A stretch of 41,243 nucleotides of DNA from an uncultured Clostridium sp. (GTDB lineage Bacteria; Bacillota; Clostridia; TANB77; CAG-508), in the NCBI GenBank assembly GCA_947061115.1, contig CAMSMU010000007.1:1-41243 (forward strand), given 5' to 3'. The notes under the pieces were generated by a model. The model was not told the DNA's origin, did not search any database, and saw only the letters and a program-made list of their open reading frames with translations. A program made the position numbers and the translations under genes. Each line of letters begins with the position of its first letter. The stretch's first letter is position 1. Shown here one piece after another: positions 33,050 to 41,237 of the stretch.

Positions 33050-34459
33050 TTATCTTTCTGAATCATCTGGATCTTTTCCATCTAACTCTATATTTTCAAC
33101 TTTCTCCTGTTCTTGTTTTATGTATTCTTGTACAACTTCATATTTTAATCCATCTTTATAAGGATTTTTTTCGTTACTTAATGTCTTTCTATGAGTTGAT
33201 TCTATTTCTTTTATTCCTGACTCTGGTAATTCTGGTCTATTCATTAATTCTTGTCTTAACTTATATTTTTTTATAAAGTTAAAGAATCCTATACCTCTAT
33301 CTTTTTTCTCTTTGTCATATTCTTGTTTATTATATCCTTTAGTATTAAATTTAAATCGTGATTTTTCATGATTTGAATTTGTTTTTCTATTGTTTTGTTG
33401 TTTTTGTGCAGGTTGATTACCTTTTACTACTCCTCTTGACACATTTTCTAATGCTATTTCATTTCTTTTTATGTTTTTATTTATTGCGTCTATTTTGTCA
33501 TTTAATTCAGTATTTACCTTTTCTATTCTCATATCTAAAAAACTCATATATTCACTTAATATCATATTTGTATCAATTTCAACATTTGGTTTTAACCTAA
33601 TTTTATTTAATTGATCAATTATTTCTTGTGCTGTAATTTCTATTTTACTTTTACCTGTTGCTATTTCTAATAATATTTCATTTTTTTCTATTTTACTTTG
33701 ATAATCAATTTGTGAATCTTTTTTGCTATTTTCAAATAATTCAACAAATTTTCTAGCTTCTTCCGCTTCACTTGGTGTAAATACATAACTTGTTTTTTTA
33801 CCTTCCTGTGCATCTTTTAAATTTTGTTCATATTGTTCTAATTTATTTTTGTATTCGTCATATTTTTTTACCATGTCAGCATTTGTAATGTCTATTGTAT
33901 TATTTTCCTTATTATTTAACCCTATTGCTCCAGCAATAATTCCTTTTATATTATTAGCTACTGATGGATGTTCTTCTATTAATTGTTGTATTTTGCTAAT
34001 CGTTACCTTTTGTCCTTCAAGATCTTCTATTTTTTTAGCTTCTTTACTATTTTTTATTTCATCTTCTTTTTGGTTATTTAATGATAGTATTTTTCTTTCA
34101 TATTTTAAAGTTAAAACATCATCAATATGTTTTTTCATTTCTGGATCTTTTTTTAATTCATCTAATTTACTATCAATTTGTCCTTGAACATATTCCAACT
34201 CTATTTTTCTTGTTTCTAATAATTGTTCGTATTGTCTTAATTGTTGTTTTGCTAATTGTAATTTTTTTTCTGCACCATTTTTGGCCCAATCATTTAATTT
34301 TGAGTTATTAGCGTTGGCTTGATTAATAATTACCTCATTACTTAATATTTTATCAAGGCATTTATTTATTTCCACTTCAATTTGATTGATATTTCCATTT
34401 ATAAAATATAAGTTATTTCTTAAGAATTTATATTCAGTGTTTACTCTATTTAAATCCAT
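33050..34459 (-). CDS. Long coiled-coil protein, function unknown
   Basis: 469 residues, no membrane segment or signal peptide. Residues 1-130 and 250-345 are strongly helical and charged with heptad-like spacing (LQLAKQQLRQYEQLLETRKI, VNTELNDKIDAINKNIKRNE). A short hydrophobic island (SVANNIKGIIAGAIGLNNKE) sits near residue 175. The C-terminal quarter is basic and disordered (AQKQQNNRKTNSNHEKSRFK), ending in acidic residues (ELDGKDPDDSER). I recognise no family. It follows a 48-residue gene by 15 bases with a GGGGGAAACA site, and the two share a promoter. A cytoplasmic scaffold is one possibility. Confidence 0.7.
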   Translation of the reverse strand: MDLNRVNTEYKFLRNNLYFINGNINQIEVEINKCLDKILSNEVIINQANANNSKLNDWAKNGAEKKLQLAKQQLRQYEQLLETRKIELEYVQGQIDSKLDELKKDPEMKKHIDDVLTLKYERKILSLNNQKEDEIKNSKEAKKIEDLEGQKVTISKIQQLIEEHPSVANNIKGIIAGAIGLNNKENNTIDITNADMVKKYDEYKNKLEQYEQNLKDAQEGKKTSYVFTPSEAEEARKFVELFENSKKDSQIDYQSKIEKNEILLEIATGKSKIEITAQEIIDQLNKIRLKPNVEIDTNMILSEYMSFLDMRIEKVNTELNDKIDAINKNIKRNEIALENVSRGVVKGNQPAQKQQNNRKTNSNHEKSRFKFNTKGYNKQEYDKEKKDRGIGFFNFIKKYKLRQELMNRPELPESGIKEIESTHRKTLSNEKNPYKDGLKYEVVQEYIKQEQEKVENIELDGKDPDDSER

Positions 34460-34474
34460 TGTTTCCCCCTTTAT

Positions 34475-34621
34475 CTACGAATTTAAAGTAGATTTGCATT
34501 TTTCTATTAATTCATCTACTTTTGAAGTCATATCATCTACTTCTATTTTTAAATCTATTAAATTATCCACTGGTAAATTGTCTAACAATTCTTGTGAAAT
34601 ATTTACTTTCTCATTTTCCAT
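34475..34621 (-). CDS. 48-residue helical protein in operon with the coiled-coil gene
   Basis: Reads MENEKVNISQELLDNLPVDN, then LIDLKIEVDDMTSKVDELIE and KCKSTLNS. It is acidic and mostly helical with heptad-like Leu/Ile/Val spacing. The start has a perfect AGGAGG site and a TTGACA-N17-TAAAAT promoter, so expression is well supported. The short length and the 15-base gap to the long coiled-coil protein suggest that it binds that protein. No family recognised. Confidence 0.7.
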   Translation of the reverse strand: MENEKVNISQELLDNLPVDNLIDLKIEVDDMTSKVDELIEKCKSTLNS

Positions 34622-34657
34622 AACAAACCTCCTAAATTTCTTATGTTCACTTCTTTT

Positions 34658-34686
34658 ATTTTATCATATTGTCCAATTATTGTCAA
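34658..34686 (-). promoter_or_regulatory. Promoter of the coiled-coil gene pair
   Basis: TTGACA (34686-34681), 17-base spacer, TAAAAT (34663-34658) on the minus strand. Confidence 0.7.
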
Positions 34687-34743
34687 CTGTTTACATAAAA
34701 CATTGTTTGAGTTTTATATCATTCATTTTATTATAATTTTAAT

Positions 34744-34766
34744 AAAGGGTAACTTTCATCGCCCTT
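34744..34766 (-). terminator. Weak terminator after trmFO
   Basis: AAGGG and CCCTT pair around a short loop, with extra weak pairs inside; the following sequence on the minus strand is T-rich (TATTAAAATT) but lacks a long T-run. Confidence 0.4.
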
Positions 34767-34783
34767 GTTATTATTTCCTTATT

Positions 34784-36178
34784 CTATTTTGATAGTATAT
34801 CTATTGATCTTTTACTTAACATTTCATATCTTTTCTTTTTATCTCTGATCTTTTGTCCATCTAATTCTGGTAATATTCCAAAATTAGCATTCATTGGTTC
34901 AAAATTGTCATTATTGCTAGAAATATAATTTGCTAATGCTCCAATCATCGTACTTTTGTCAAATACTATTTTTTTATTTGTTTCTAAATACTTCTCTACT
35001 GCATTTAATCCAGCTACCAGCCCTGAAGATATTGATTCAACATATCCTTCTACTCCTGTTATTTGTCCTGCAAATAATATATTTTCATTTTTCTTAAAAT
35101 TATATGTATTATCTAACAATTTACTTGAATTTATAAACGTATTTCTATGCATAACACCATATTTTACAAATTCTACATTTTCTAGTCCTGGGATCATTGA
35201 AAATACTCTTTTTTGCTCTCCAAATTTCAAGTTTGTTTGAAAACCTACCATATTATATATGTTTCCTTGCAAGTTATCTTGTCTTAATTGTACTACAGCA
35301 TATGGCCTTTTCATTGTTCGTATATCATCAAATCCTACTGGTTTTAATGGTCCGAATCTTAAAGTATCTAGCCCTCTTTTTGCCATTACTTCTATTGGCA
35401 TACATCCTTCAAATATTTCTCTTTTTTCAAATTCATGCAAGGTAACTACCTGTGCATTTATAAGTTCATATACAAATTTTTCATATTCTTCTTTGTTCAT
35501 TGGTAAGTTTATATAATCACTATCGTTACTTTTTTGTCTTGCAAGCCACTCTTTTTCTGTTTCGTCTTTTTTCTTTTCTTGCTCATATCTATTTCCATAA
35601 AACGCAATATCAAAATTTATGCTATCTTTTTCTATTATTGGTGCTGCTGCATCATAAAAATGTAATTCATTTTCTCCTGTTAATTCTTTTATTCCTGTAG
35701 CTAAACTGTCTGATGTTAATGGTCCTGTTGCTATTATTGTTATCGCATCTTTTATTAAATCTTCTATATATATGTCTTCTTCATTAATTATATTATTATC
35801 TACCTTGCTTTTTATTTCTGTTCTTATTATTTGTATTAATTCATTTTTCTCTAACTCTTTTGTTACTTTATTAGCAAATTCTTCTCTGTCTACTGCTAGT
35901 GCTTGTCCTGCTGGAACTTTCGTATTATCTGCTACTTTTATTAAGAGTGAATTTAATATTCTAAGTTCTTGTTTTAAAAGACCACAAGCATTTGTTATTA
36001 GATCAGATTTAAAAGAATTACTACATACTATTTCTGATAAATTTGAATTTGTATGTGCAGGAGAATATTTTTGTGGTTTCATTTCATATAGTTTAACTTT
36101 TATTCCTCTTTTAGCTATTTGGTAAGCTGCTTCTGCTCCTGCAAGTCCTCCACCTATTACGTTTATATAATCTTTCAT
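34784..36178 (-). CDS. trmFO: TrmFO, folate/FAD-dependent tRNA m5U54 methyltransferase
   Basis: 464 residues. FAD-binding motif VIGGGLAGAEAA at residues 8-19 is followed by YEMKPQKYSPAH and the catalytic-site segment EIVCSNSFKSD (Cys about 52). The second conserved Cys lies in FEGCMPIEVMAKRG. The C-terminal FAD segment ILFAGQITGVEGYVES and the ending MNANFGILPEL are typical of TrmFO (formerly Gid). It makes ribothymidine at position 54 of tRNA using methylenetetrahydrofolate. Full length. It follows the SNF2 gene by 14 bases with a TAGGAGATAT site, so the two are probably cotranscribed. Confidence 0.96.
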   Translation of the reverse strand: MKDYINVIGGGLAGAEAAYQIAKRGIKVKLYEMKPQKYSPAHTNSNLSEIVCSNSFKSDLITNACGLLKQELRILNSLLIKVADNTKVPAGQALAVDREEFANKVTKELEKNELIQIIRTEIKSKVDNNIINEEDIYIEDLIKDAITIIATGPLTSDSLATGIKELTGENELHFYDAAAPIIEKDSINFDIAFYGNRYEQEKKKDETEKEWLARQKSNDSDYINLPMNKEEYEKFVYELINAQVVTLHEFEKREIFEGCMPIEVMAKRGLDTLRFGPLKPVGFDDIRTMKRPYAVVQLRQDNLQGNIYNMVGFQTNLKFGEQKRVFSMIPGLENVEFVKYGVMHRNTFINSSKLLDNTYNFKKNENILFAGQITGVEGYVESISSGLVAGLNAVEKYLETNKKIVFDKSTMIGALANYISSNNDNFEPMNANFGILPELDGQKIRDKKKRYEMLSKRSIDILSK

Positions 36179-36192
36179 CTATATCTCCTAAA

Positions 36193-39100
36193 TCATTCAA
36201 ATAAGTTCATTATTTCTTCTTTAGATAATTTACTTATAAATGTTTCATTTGTAGATAACATATCTTCTGCAAGTTTTGCTTTTCTTTCTTGTAAATTATA
36301 TATTTTTTCTTCTATAGAATTTTTTGTTATTAATTTATATACTTGTACATTCTTTTTTTGTCCTATTCTATATGTTCTGTCTGTCGCTTGATTTTCTGCT
36401 GATATATTCCACCATGGATCATAATGTATTACCATGTCTGCACCTATCAGATTTAAACCAGTTCCACCTGCCTTTAATGAAATTAAAAATACTTTTATAT
36501 TGTCGTTATTATTAAATTCATTTACTAAATCCATTCTATCTTCAACTTTTGTTTGTCCTGTTAATTTAAAGTATTCGATTTTTTCATTTTTAAGTTCTCT
36601 TTCTAAATATGCAAACATTGAAGAATATCCTGAAAATATAAGTATTTTATGTCCTCCATTTACAGCATCTTTAACTATTTCTATACATTGATTTAGTTTA
36701 CTACTTTCTCCTTCGTAATTTTCTAAAAATAGCCCTGGATGGCAACATATCTGCCTTAGTCTCATTAAAAGTGCTAAAATCTTTATTTGACTATTAGATA
36801 TACCATTTGCCTCTATCTCTTCTTTTGCCTGTTTTTTTGCACTTTGCATATATGATAAATATATTTTTAATTGTTCTTCTGCCATTTCATTATTTAATAC
36901 AGTTATTGTTTTTTCTGGCAACTCAGTAAGTACATTTTCTTTGATTCTTCTTAATACAAATGGCTCTATCATAGATTTTAGTTTTTGGGTAGCCTGGTTA
37001 TCCCCTTCTTTACTTATTGGTGTTTCGTATAACGTTTTAAATTTATTATACGAAAATAAATATCCAGGCATAATAAAGTCAAATATTGACCAAAGCTCTG
37101 ATAATGAATTTTCAATTGGAGTACCTGTTAATGCAAATCTAGTTTCTGATTTTACTTCTTTTATTACTTTTGCATTTTTTGTATTATTATTTTTAATATA
37201 CTGGGCCTCATCTGCTATTATATATCTAAAATTATAATCCTTTTGTTTATATATCTCTATGTCTCTTTTTAATAAGTCATAAGAAGTTATTGTAATATCA
37301 AATTTTGGTATATTAGAAATTAGGTTTTCTCTAGTTTTTAAATCTCCACTAATTACAATGCTAGTCAATTTTGGTGTGAATCTTTTTATTTCTTCTTTCC
37401 AATTAAGTGTAAGAGAGCTTGGACAAACCACTAATATTGGCTCTCTTTCTTCTTGATTAGTATTTTCTATATATGATGCTAAAACTGCTAAAACTTGCAG
37501 TGTTTTTCCTAATCCCATATCATCAGCTAATATGCCACCTAATTTATATTTTTCTAAAGTTTTTAACCAATCAAATCCTACCTTTTGATATTCTCTTAAT
37601 TCTGCATTTATTGTATTTGGTAGTTTTAATTCATCTGATATTTGTTTACTATATACATTATCAATTAATTTTCTATATTCCTCAGTTTGTTTTACAATTA
37701 TATTGTCATTTTGTTTAAGTATTTTATCTAAATACATACTTCTATAAATAGGTAATTTTAGTTCTCCACTTATTAGCTCTTCATATGCTATATTTGTGCT
37801 ATCTGATATTTTATCTAATATATCCATTACATTATTGTTCTCAAGATCTACAAATTCACCATTTTTTAATCTATGATATTTCTTTTTTAGCTTATACTTT
37901 TTCATTATTTCTGTTATTTCGCTTTTTTCAATATCAATATTAGATATATCTATACTTAGCAAATTATTTTCTACCTTTACTCCTATTGAGTTTATTTTTG
38001 GTCTTATAATTTGCTTTGATTTGAAATTATCTGTAGCTAATATTTCAAATTTTAGTATATACTCTTCTATTCCCTTTTCTAAGAAGTTGAATATATCTTC
38101 GTCTTTTACTAATACTAATTTATTATTATGATTATCATACATAAAACCAGAATTACTAAATATATCTAATACTTTTGATTCTTCTATTGCATTTCTTGGT
38201 ATTGTTTTATCTATTTGTACAAAAGGATTAAATTCAAAATCTTCATATATGAACTTAATGTCTGCTATTATATAGTTTTTGCGATTATAATCTAAAAAAA
38301 CTTTTACCTTCAGTTTTCTTGGCATATATTTATCAAGTTCTTCTTGTTCAACATCATCAATTTTTATATTCTCTTTCATTAATGGCATAACTAAAGAATA
38401 GAAGTCTGCAAATTCTTCCTTTTTTAATATTATTTCTTTTGTAAAGTTTACTTTAAATGTATTTAATAATTTTATTACTGAATTTTCATATTTTTTTGTA
38501 TGCTTATATACTTTGTTATCTTGCCAAAAATATGAATAGTCTTTACCATCTATTATTATATAATTGAAAATATTTACGTTTGTTGATATACTATAGTTTA
38601 CACTGTCTCTTTCTCTTAAATAAAACATAATATCTGGTTCATTATCTATAAACTCTACATTACCATCATAGTACTCTCCTGATAATTCTACGCTTTTTCC
38701 TTTTAATATTTGAAAAAGTTCATCTATTCCTGGCTTTGTAAGTACTATATATGCTTTATCTATACTATTTACATAGTATCTATAATCTGATTCCCTAGAA
38801 TATTTTAATATCTCTGCATATTTTAAAATGAAATCAAGTAATGGAATACTGCTTTCTTCAAAGTTTTCTCTTATATGCATAAATTCCAGTTTCATGCCAT
38901 ATTTGTAAATTTCTTTATTCATCATCCTTGTATAAAATTCAGTTATATCCTTTATTTTATACATTTGTCTATTTCCTATTTTTACTTCTAGTCTAAAAGT
39001 TTTAAGATTTTCTTTATATATGAGCTTTACTTCTATTCTTATTTTTTCTGAATAAAGTGAATTGTTTTTTTCTTGTTGCTCTTCTTGGTAAAACGAATTT

Positions 39101-39495
39101 ATCATTTGCCTATATATTCTATATTTTTCATTGTTTTTTTCTTTGTTTTTCAAAGGTATTTTATTAGTTTCTGCATCAGTCATTCTTATATACTCTGCAT
39201 TTGTATTAAATTCTAAAGCTGTTGCTAATATATGTTTACATGTTCCATATGTTGATTCATACTCTGGACATGTACAATTTAAATCTTGTATTTCGCCATC
39301 TTTTACATATATATATGTATGATATTCCTCTAAATTACTTGGTATTATACCTTTTATTGAAAAATTGTTTTTGTTATCATATATTACCTTTGTTATTTTT
39401 ACTTTATCTTCTTCTAATAATTTATGTGCTTCATTTTCTTTATTTTCATCTGCTGAGTTCTTTAATTCTTGTATAATTTCATTACCAATTGTCAT
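36193..39495 (-). CDS. SNF2-family helicase-like ATPase with SWIM zinc finger
   Basis: About 1100 residues. The ATG at 39495 has AAAGGTGA six bases upstream; the in-frame GTG at 39504 overlaps that site and is not favoured. A SWIM finger (CTCPEYESTYGTCKH, near residue 77-91) is followed by an SNF2-associated bacterial domain (about 200-620). The SNF2 ATPase has GGILADDMGLGKT (motif I), DEAQYIKNNN (motif II), LTGTPIENSLSELW (motif III). The helicase C domain has GYSSMFAYLER, LISLKAGGTGLNLIGAD, and ATDRTYRIGQ (motif VI). Such proteins move on double-stranded DNA without unwinding it; the role of the bacterial SWIM-SNF2 group is unclear. No CGG codon is seen in its length. Confidence 0.93.
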   Translation of the reverse strand: MTIGNEIIQELKNSADENKENEAHKLLEEDKVKITKVIYDNKNNFSIKGIIPSNLEEYHTYIYVKDGEIQDLNCTCPEYESTYGTCKHILATALEFNTNAEYIRMTDAETNKIPLKNKEKNNEKYRIYRQMINSFYQEEQQEKNNSLYSEKIRIEVKLIYKENLKTFRLEVKIGNRQMYKIKDITEFYTRMMNKEIYKYGMKLEFMHIRENFEESSIPLLDFILKYAEILKYSRESDYRYYVNSIDKAYIVLTKPGIDELFQILKGKSVELSGEYYDGNVEFIDNEPDIMFYLRERDSVNYSISTNVNIFNYIIIDGKDYSYFWQDNKVYKHTKKYENSVIKLLNTFKVNFTKEIILKKEEFADFYSLVMPLMKENIKIDDVEQEELDKYMPRKLKVKVFLDYNRKNYIIADIKFIYEDFEFNPFVQIDKTIPRNAIEESKVLDIFSNSGFMYDNHNNKLVLVKDEDIFNFLEKGIEEYILKFEILATDNFKSKQIIRPKINSIGVKVENNLLSIDISNIDIEKSEITEIMKKYKLKKKYHRLKNGEFVDLENNNVMDILDKISDSTNIAYEELISGELKLPIYRSMYLDKILKQNDNIIVKQTEEYRKLIDNVYSKQISDELKLPNTINAELREYQKVGFDWLKTLEKYKLGGILADDMGLGKTLQVLAVLASYIENTNQEEREPILVVCPSSLTLNWKEEIKRFTPKLTSIVISGDLKTRENLISNIPKFDITITSYDLLKRDIEIYKQKDYNFRYIIADEAQYIKNNNTKNAKVIKEVKSETRFALTGTPIENSLSELWSIFDFIMPGYLFSYNKFKTLYETPISKEGDNQATQKLKSMIEPFVLRRIKENVLTELPEKTITVLNNEMAEEQLKIYLSYMQSAKKQAKEEIEANGISNSQIKILALLMRLRQICCHPGLFLENYEGESSKLNQCIEIVKDAVNGGHKILIFSGYSSMFAYLERELKNEKIEYFKLTGQTKVEDRMDLVNEFNNNDNIKVFLISLKAGGTGLNLIGADMVIHYDPWWNISAENQATDRTYRIGQKKNVQVYKLITKNSIEEKIYNLQERKAKLAEDMLSTNETFISKLSKEEIMNLFE

Positions 39496-39536
39496 GTCTA
39501 TCACCTTTCATAACACATATATTAAATTGATAATTT

Positions 39537-39565
39537 ATTATATACCAAATTCACATTTTATACAA
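39537..39565 (-). promoter_or_regulatory. Promoter of the SNF2-trmFO unit
   Basis: TTGTAT (39565-39560), 17-base spacer, TATAAT (39542-39537) on the minus strand, about 42 bases before the ATG. Confidence 0.6.
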
Positions 39566-39615
39566 GTACTTTAATGTTTTTTATATAAAAATTGATTTTT
39601 AAATTTATATCATTT

Positions 39616-40837
39616 TTAAATGTATAAAGTAATTCTAATTCCGAATATTATCTTTTAAATGATCACTACTAAAGTATAATCGGTTTCCAGCTGGAGTAAT
39701 TGAAGCTTGATTGTAATAACATCCTCCTCCAACTACATAAGGGGTACTTTGATCAGTATAACTTTCTGTTGTCCATTCATATACATTTCCTCCCATATCA
39801 TATATATTTTTTAATGCATGGTATCCTGTATTTTTTAATCCACCATTTTCTTTATAATTACCTCCTACGCTATTTACTGCATATGTTCCTGTTTCTCCAT
39901 CTATAAATTTTAATGCTGTATTCCATGCATAACTACTACATAATTTTGATTTTCCAATATATATTCTCTCTGATATAGTTTTAGCTTCATCTCTTGTAAT
40001 CCAATTATATACTTTTAAATTTTCTTTTATTCTCGCTACATTTTCTATGTTTCCTTTGTTACTCTCACTTCTTTCTATATCACAACCTGCCTCATATCTA
40101 CCTATATAATAGCCTCCATATCTTTCTATACTTATTCTTTCCTGTTCTGTCATGGCTTCATGAAAATAATATGATGTAATATCCACTCTTCGTATTTTAT
40201 AACTTCCATCTTCATCTTTTTCTTCTAGTTTTATTTGACTAGCATCATAGCCGTCACTATTAAATGCATATCTATCATATTTTAATGTATTATTTGCTCC
40301 ATCTATAGTACATGGTATCCATACAAATTGGTTCCCTATTGTGTCAGTATTTTCTGCTGATACATCTTCTATTACTATTCCTTCATTTACTGTTTGATCT
40401 GGATTTACTACTTTAAATCCTGCTGGTACTACTACTCTATTTCCTTCTTTATCTGTTGTTTCTGTATTTTCTTTCTCTAGTCCTGTTATTTTATCTATAG
40501 TTATTTTATTTTCTTCTATATCTTCATTTGATCCAATATTATTTAATATCTCATCATAAGTATTTGCAAAGTTTTTCATTTTTTCTTGTTCATCTGACTC
40601 TGCATTTTTCCATATATCTACTGCATTTTTTGCTCTACTAAATAGTCCATTGTTTCCTACACTTAAACTTATTGCTATTCCTGCTAATATTAATAGCACA
40701 ATTATTGTTACAACTAGCGCTATTAGTGTTATTCCTGCGGGAAGCTGATAGTCGCTTATAGAATTGTTTGTTATTCCACCTGACAACCAATGGTTACCCC
40801 TATAAGCGTTTCTTATACATTTTGCATCTTTTCTCAT
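39616..40837 (-). CDS. Prepilin-type protein with C-terminal SUMF1/FGE-like domain, +1 at CGG-A near the end
   Basis: About 406 residues. A long leader (34 residues) precedes the class III cleavage site ...QLPAGITLIALVVTIIVL, then the helix and GLFSRAKNAVDIWKNAE. After a linker, from about residue 165, a formylglycine-generating-enzyme-like fold follows: QFVWIPC, GGYYIGRYEAGCD, ITRDEAKTISERIY, SYAWNTALKF, NIYDMGGNVYEWTTE, GGGCYYN. The zero frame ends ...SSDHLKDNIRN with CGG AAT TAG at 39643-39635. Skipping the C at 39643 gives ...DNIGIRITLYI, ending at 39616, and restores the family's G-F/I-R-V/I-x-L ending. The active-site cysteines of true FGE are not evident, so it is likely a lectin- or ligand-binding version. 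An attenuator-like leader lies upstream. Confidence 0.78.
40737..40804 (-). repeat. Pair of degenerate palindromic repeats inside the second prepilin leader
   Basis: Minus strand TATAGGGGTAACCATTGGTT (40804-40785) with its arm to about 40780, and TATAAGCGACTATCAGCTTCCCG (in two parts) at 40760-40737. Both are decayed copies of the TGTAGGGGCG palindrome family. They encode parts of the pre-cleavage leader (NAYRGNHWLSGG and SISDYQLPAG). Confidence 0.6.
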
Positions 40838-41004
40838 CTAATTTCTCCTCCTTTGTTTTGCAATCAATGTTGGTCACTTTTTTATTATTTATATCATATC
40901 ATTTTTTATTTTGCAATTGCTATTAATTGCTGTTATAGAATTTGTTTTTATTATTATTTCTATTATTGAATTTATTATTCTTTTATTTGATATTATCGTT
41001 TTTA

Positions 41005-41071
41005 CGGGCAATTTATAATCACCCATGCGGTTGTTTTTTTAATCATTTGACAACCTTTGGTCGATCTATAA
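41005..41071. repeat. Second degenerate palindrome pair, similar to the pair at 40737-40804
   Basis: CGGGCAATTTATAATCACCC (41005-41024) and TTGACAACCTTTGGTCGATC (41047-41066) with trailing CTATAAC repeat the order and spacing of the pair inside the prepilin leader, so the two-palindrome unit appears duplicated. It separates the attenuator from the gene. The rest of 40838-41004 is T-rich and shows no gene. Confidence 0.5.
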
Positions 41072-41106
41072 CCCTTTTTGGGAAAAAGGAACCGTCCCCA
41101 TGTCTC
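41072..41106. repeat. Short REP-like element with the GGGGACGGTTCC motif
   Basis: CCTTTTTGGGAAAAAGG is a hairpin (41073-41089), followed by AACCGTCCCCATGTCTC. On the minus strand this is GAGACATGGGGACGGTTCC, a motif I know from repeat elements associated with IS200-like (RAYT) transposases in diverse bacteria. No transposase is present in the window. Confidence 0.5.
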
Positions 41107-41156
41107 AAAAAACTATGCCTTTTAGATTTCTCTAAAAAGACATAGTTTTACTATGT
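41106..41156 (-). promoter_or_regulatory. Attenuator copy 2: antiterminator and terminator hairpins
   Basis: ACATAG (41156-41151) and CTATGT (41145-41140) pair around a changed loop (TAAAA against AGAAA in copy 1). The terminator stem CTATGTCTTTTTAGA / TCTAAAAGGCATAG and the following T-run are identical to copy 1. It lies about 270 bases before the prepilin-SUMF1 start, the gap being filled by repeats. Confidence 0.65.
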
Positions 41157-41174
41157 TTACGTAATTTTGTTTTA

Positions 41175-41237
41175 TTAAGACTTACGATATATATATATAT
41201 ATATATATACAGCCTCAATTGGTTTAGCGTTTTTCAT
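41175..41237 (-). CDS. Leader peptide MKNAKPIEAVYIYIYIYRKS, copy 2
   Basis: 20 codons. It is homologous to the ORF at 15846-15899, with the TA tract two bases longer (23 against 21), which changes the frame after the repeat so the peptide ends RKS rather than S. The small upstream stretch visible (TAACAA) ends at the window edge, so the ribosome site cannot be checked. Confidence 0.55.
   Translation of the reverse strand: MKNAKPIEAVYIYIYIYRKS

Noticed and set aside
39495-39504. GTG 39504 as start of the SNF2 gene
   Set aside because: This GTG is part of the AAAGGTGA ribosome site for the ATG at 39495, so it cannot be the start.
3047-39643. Random sequencing or assembly errors as the explanation of the four frameshifts
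   Set aside because: Set aside rather than excluded. Random indels would favour homopolymers and varied contexts; all four here are an extra C before GGA with different flanks. Read-level data are needed to settle it.
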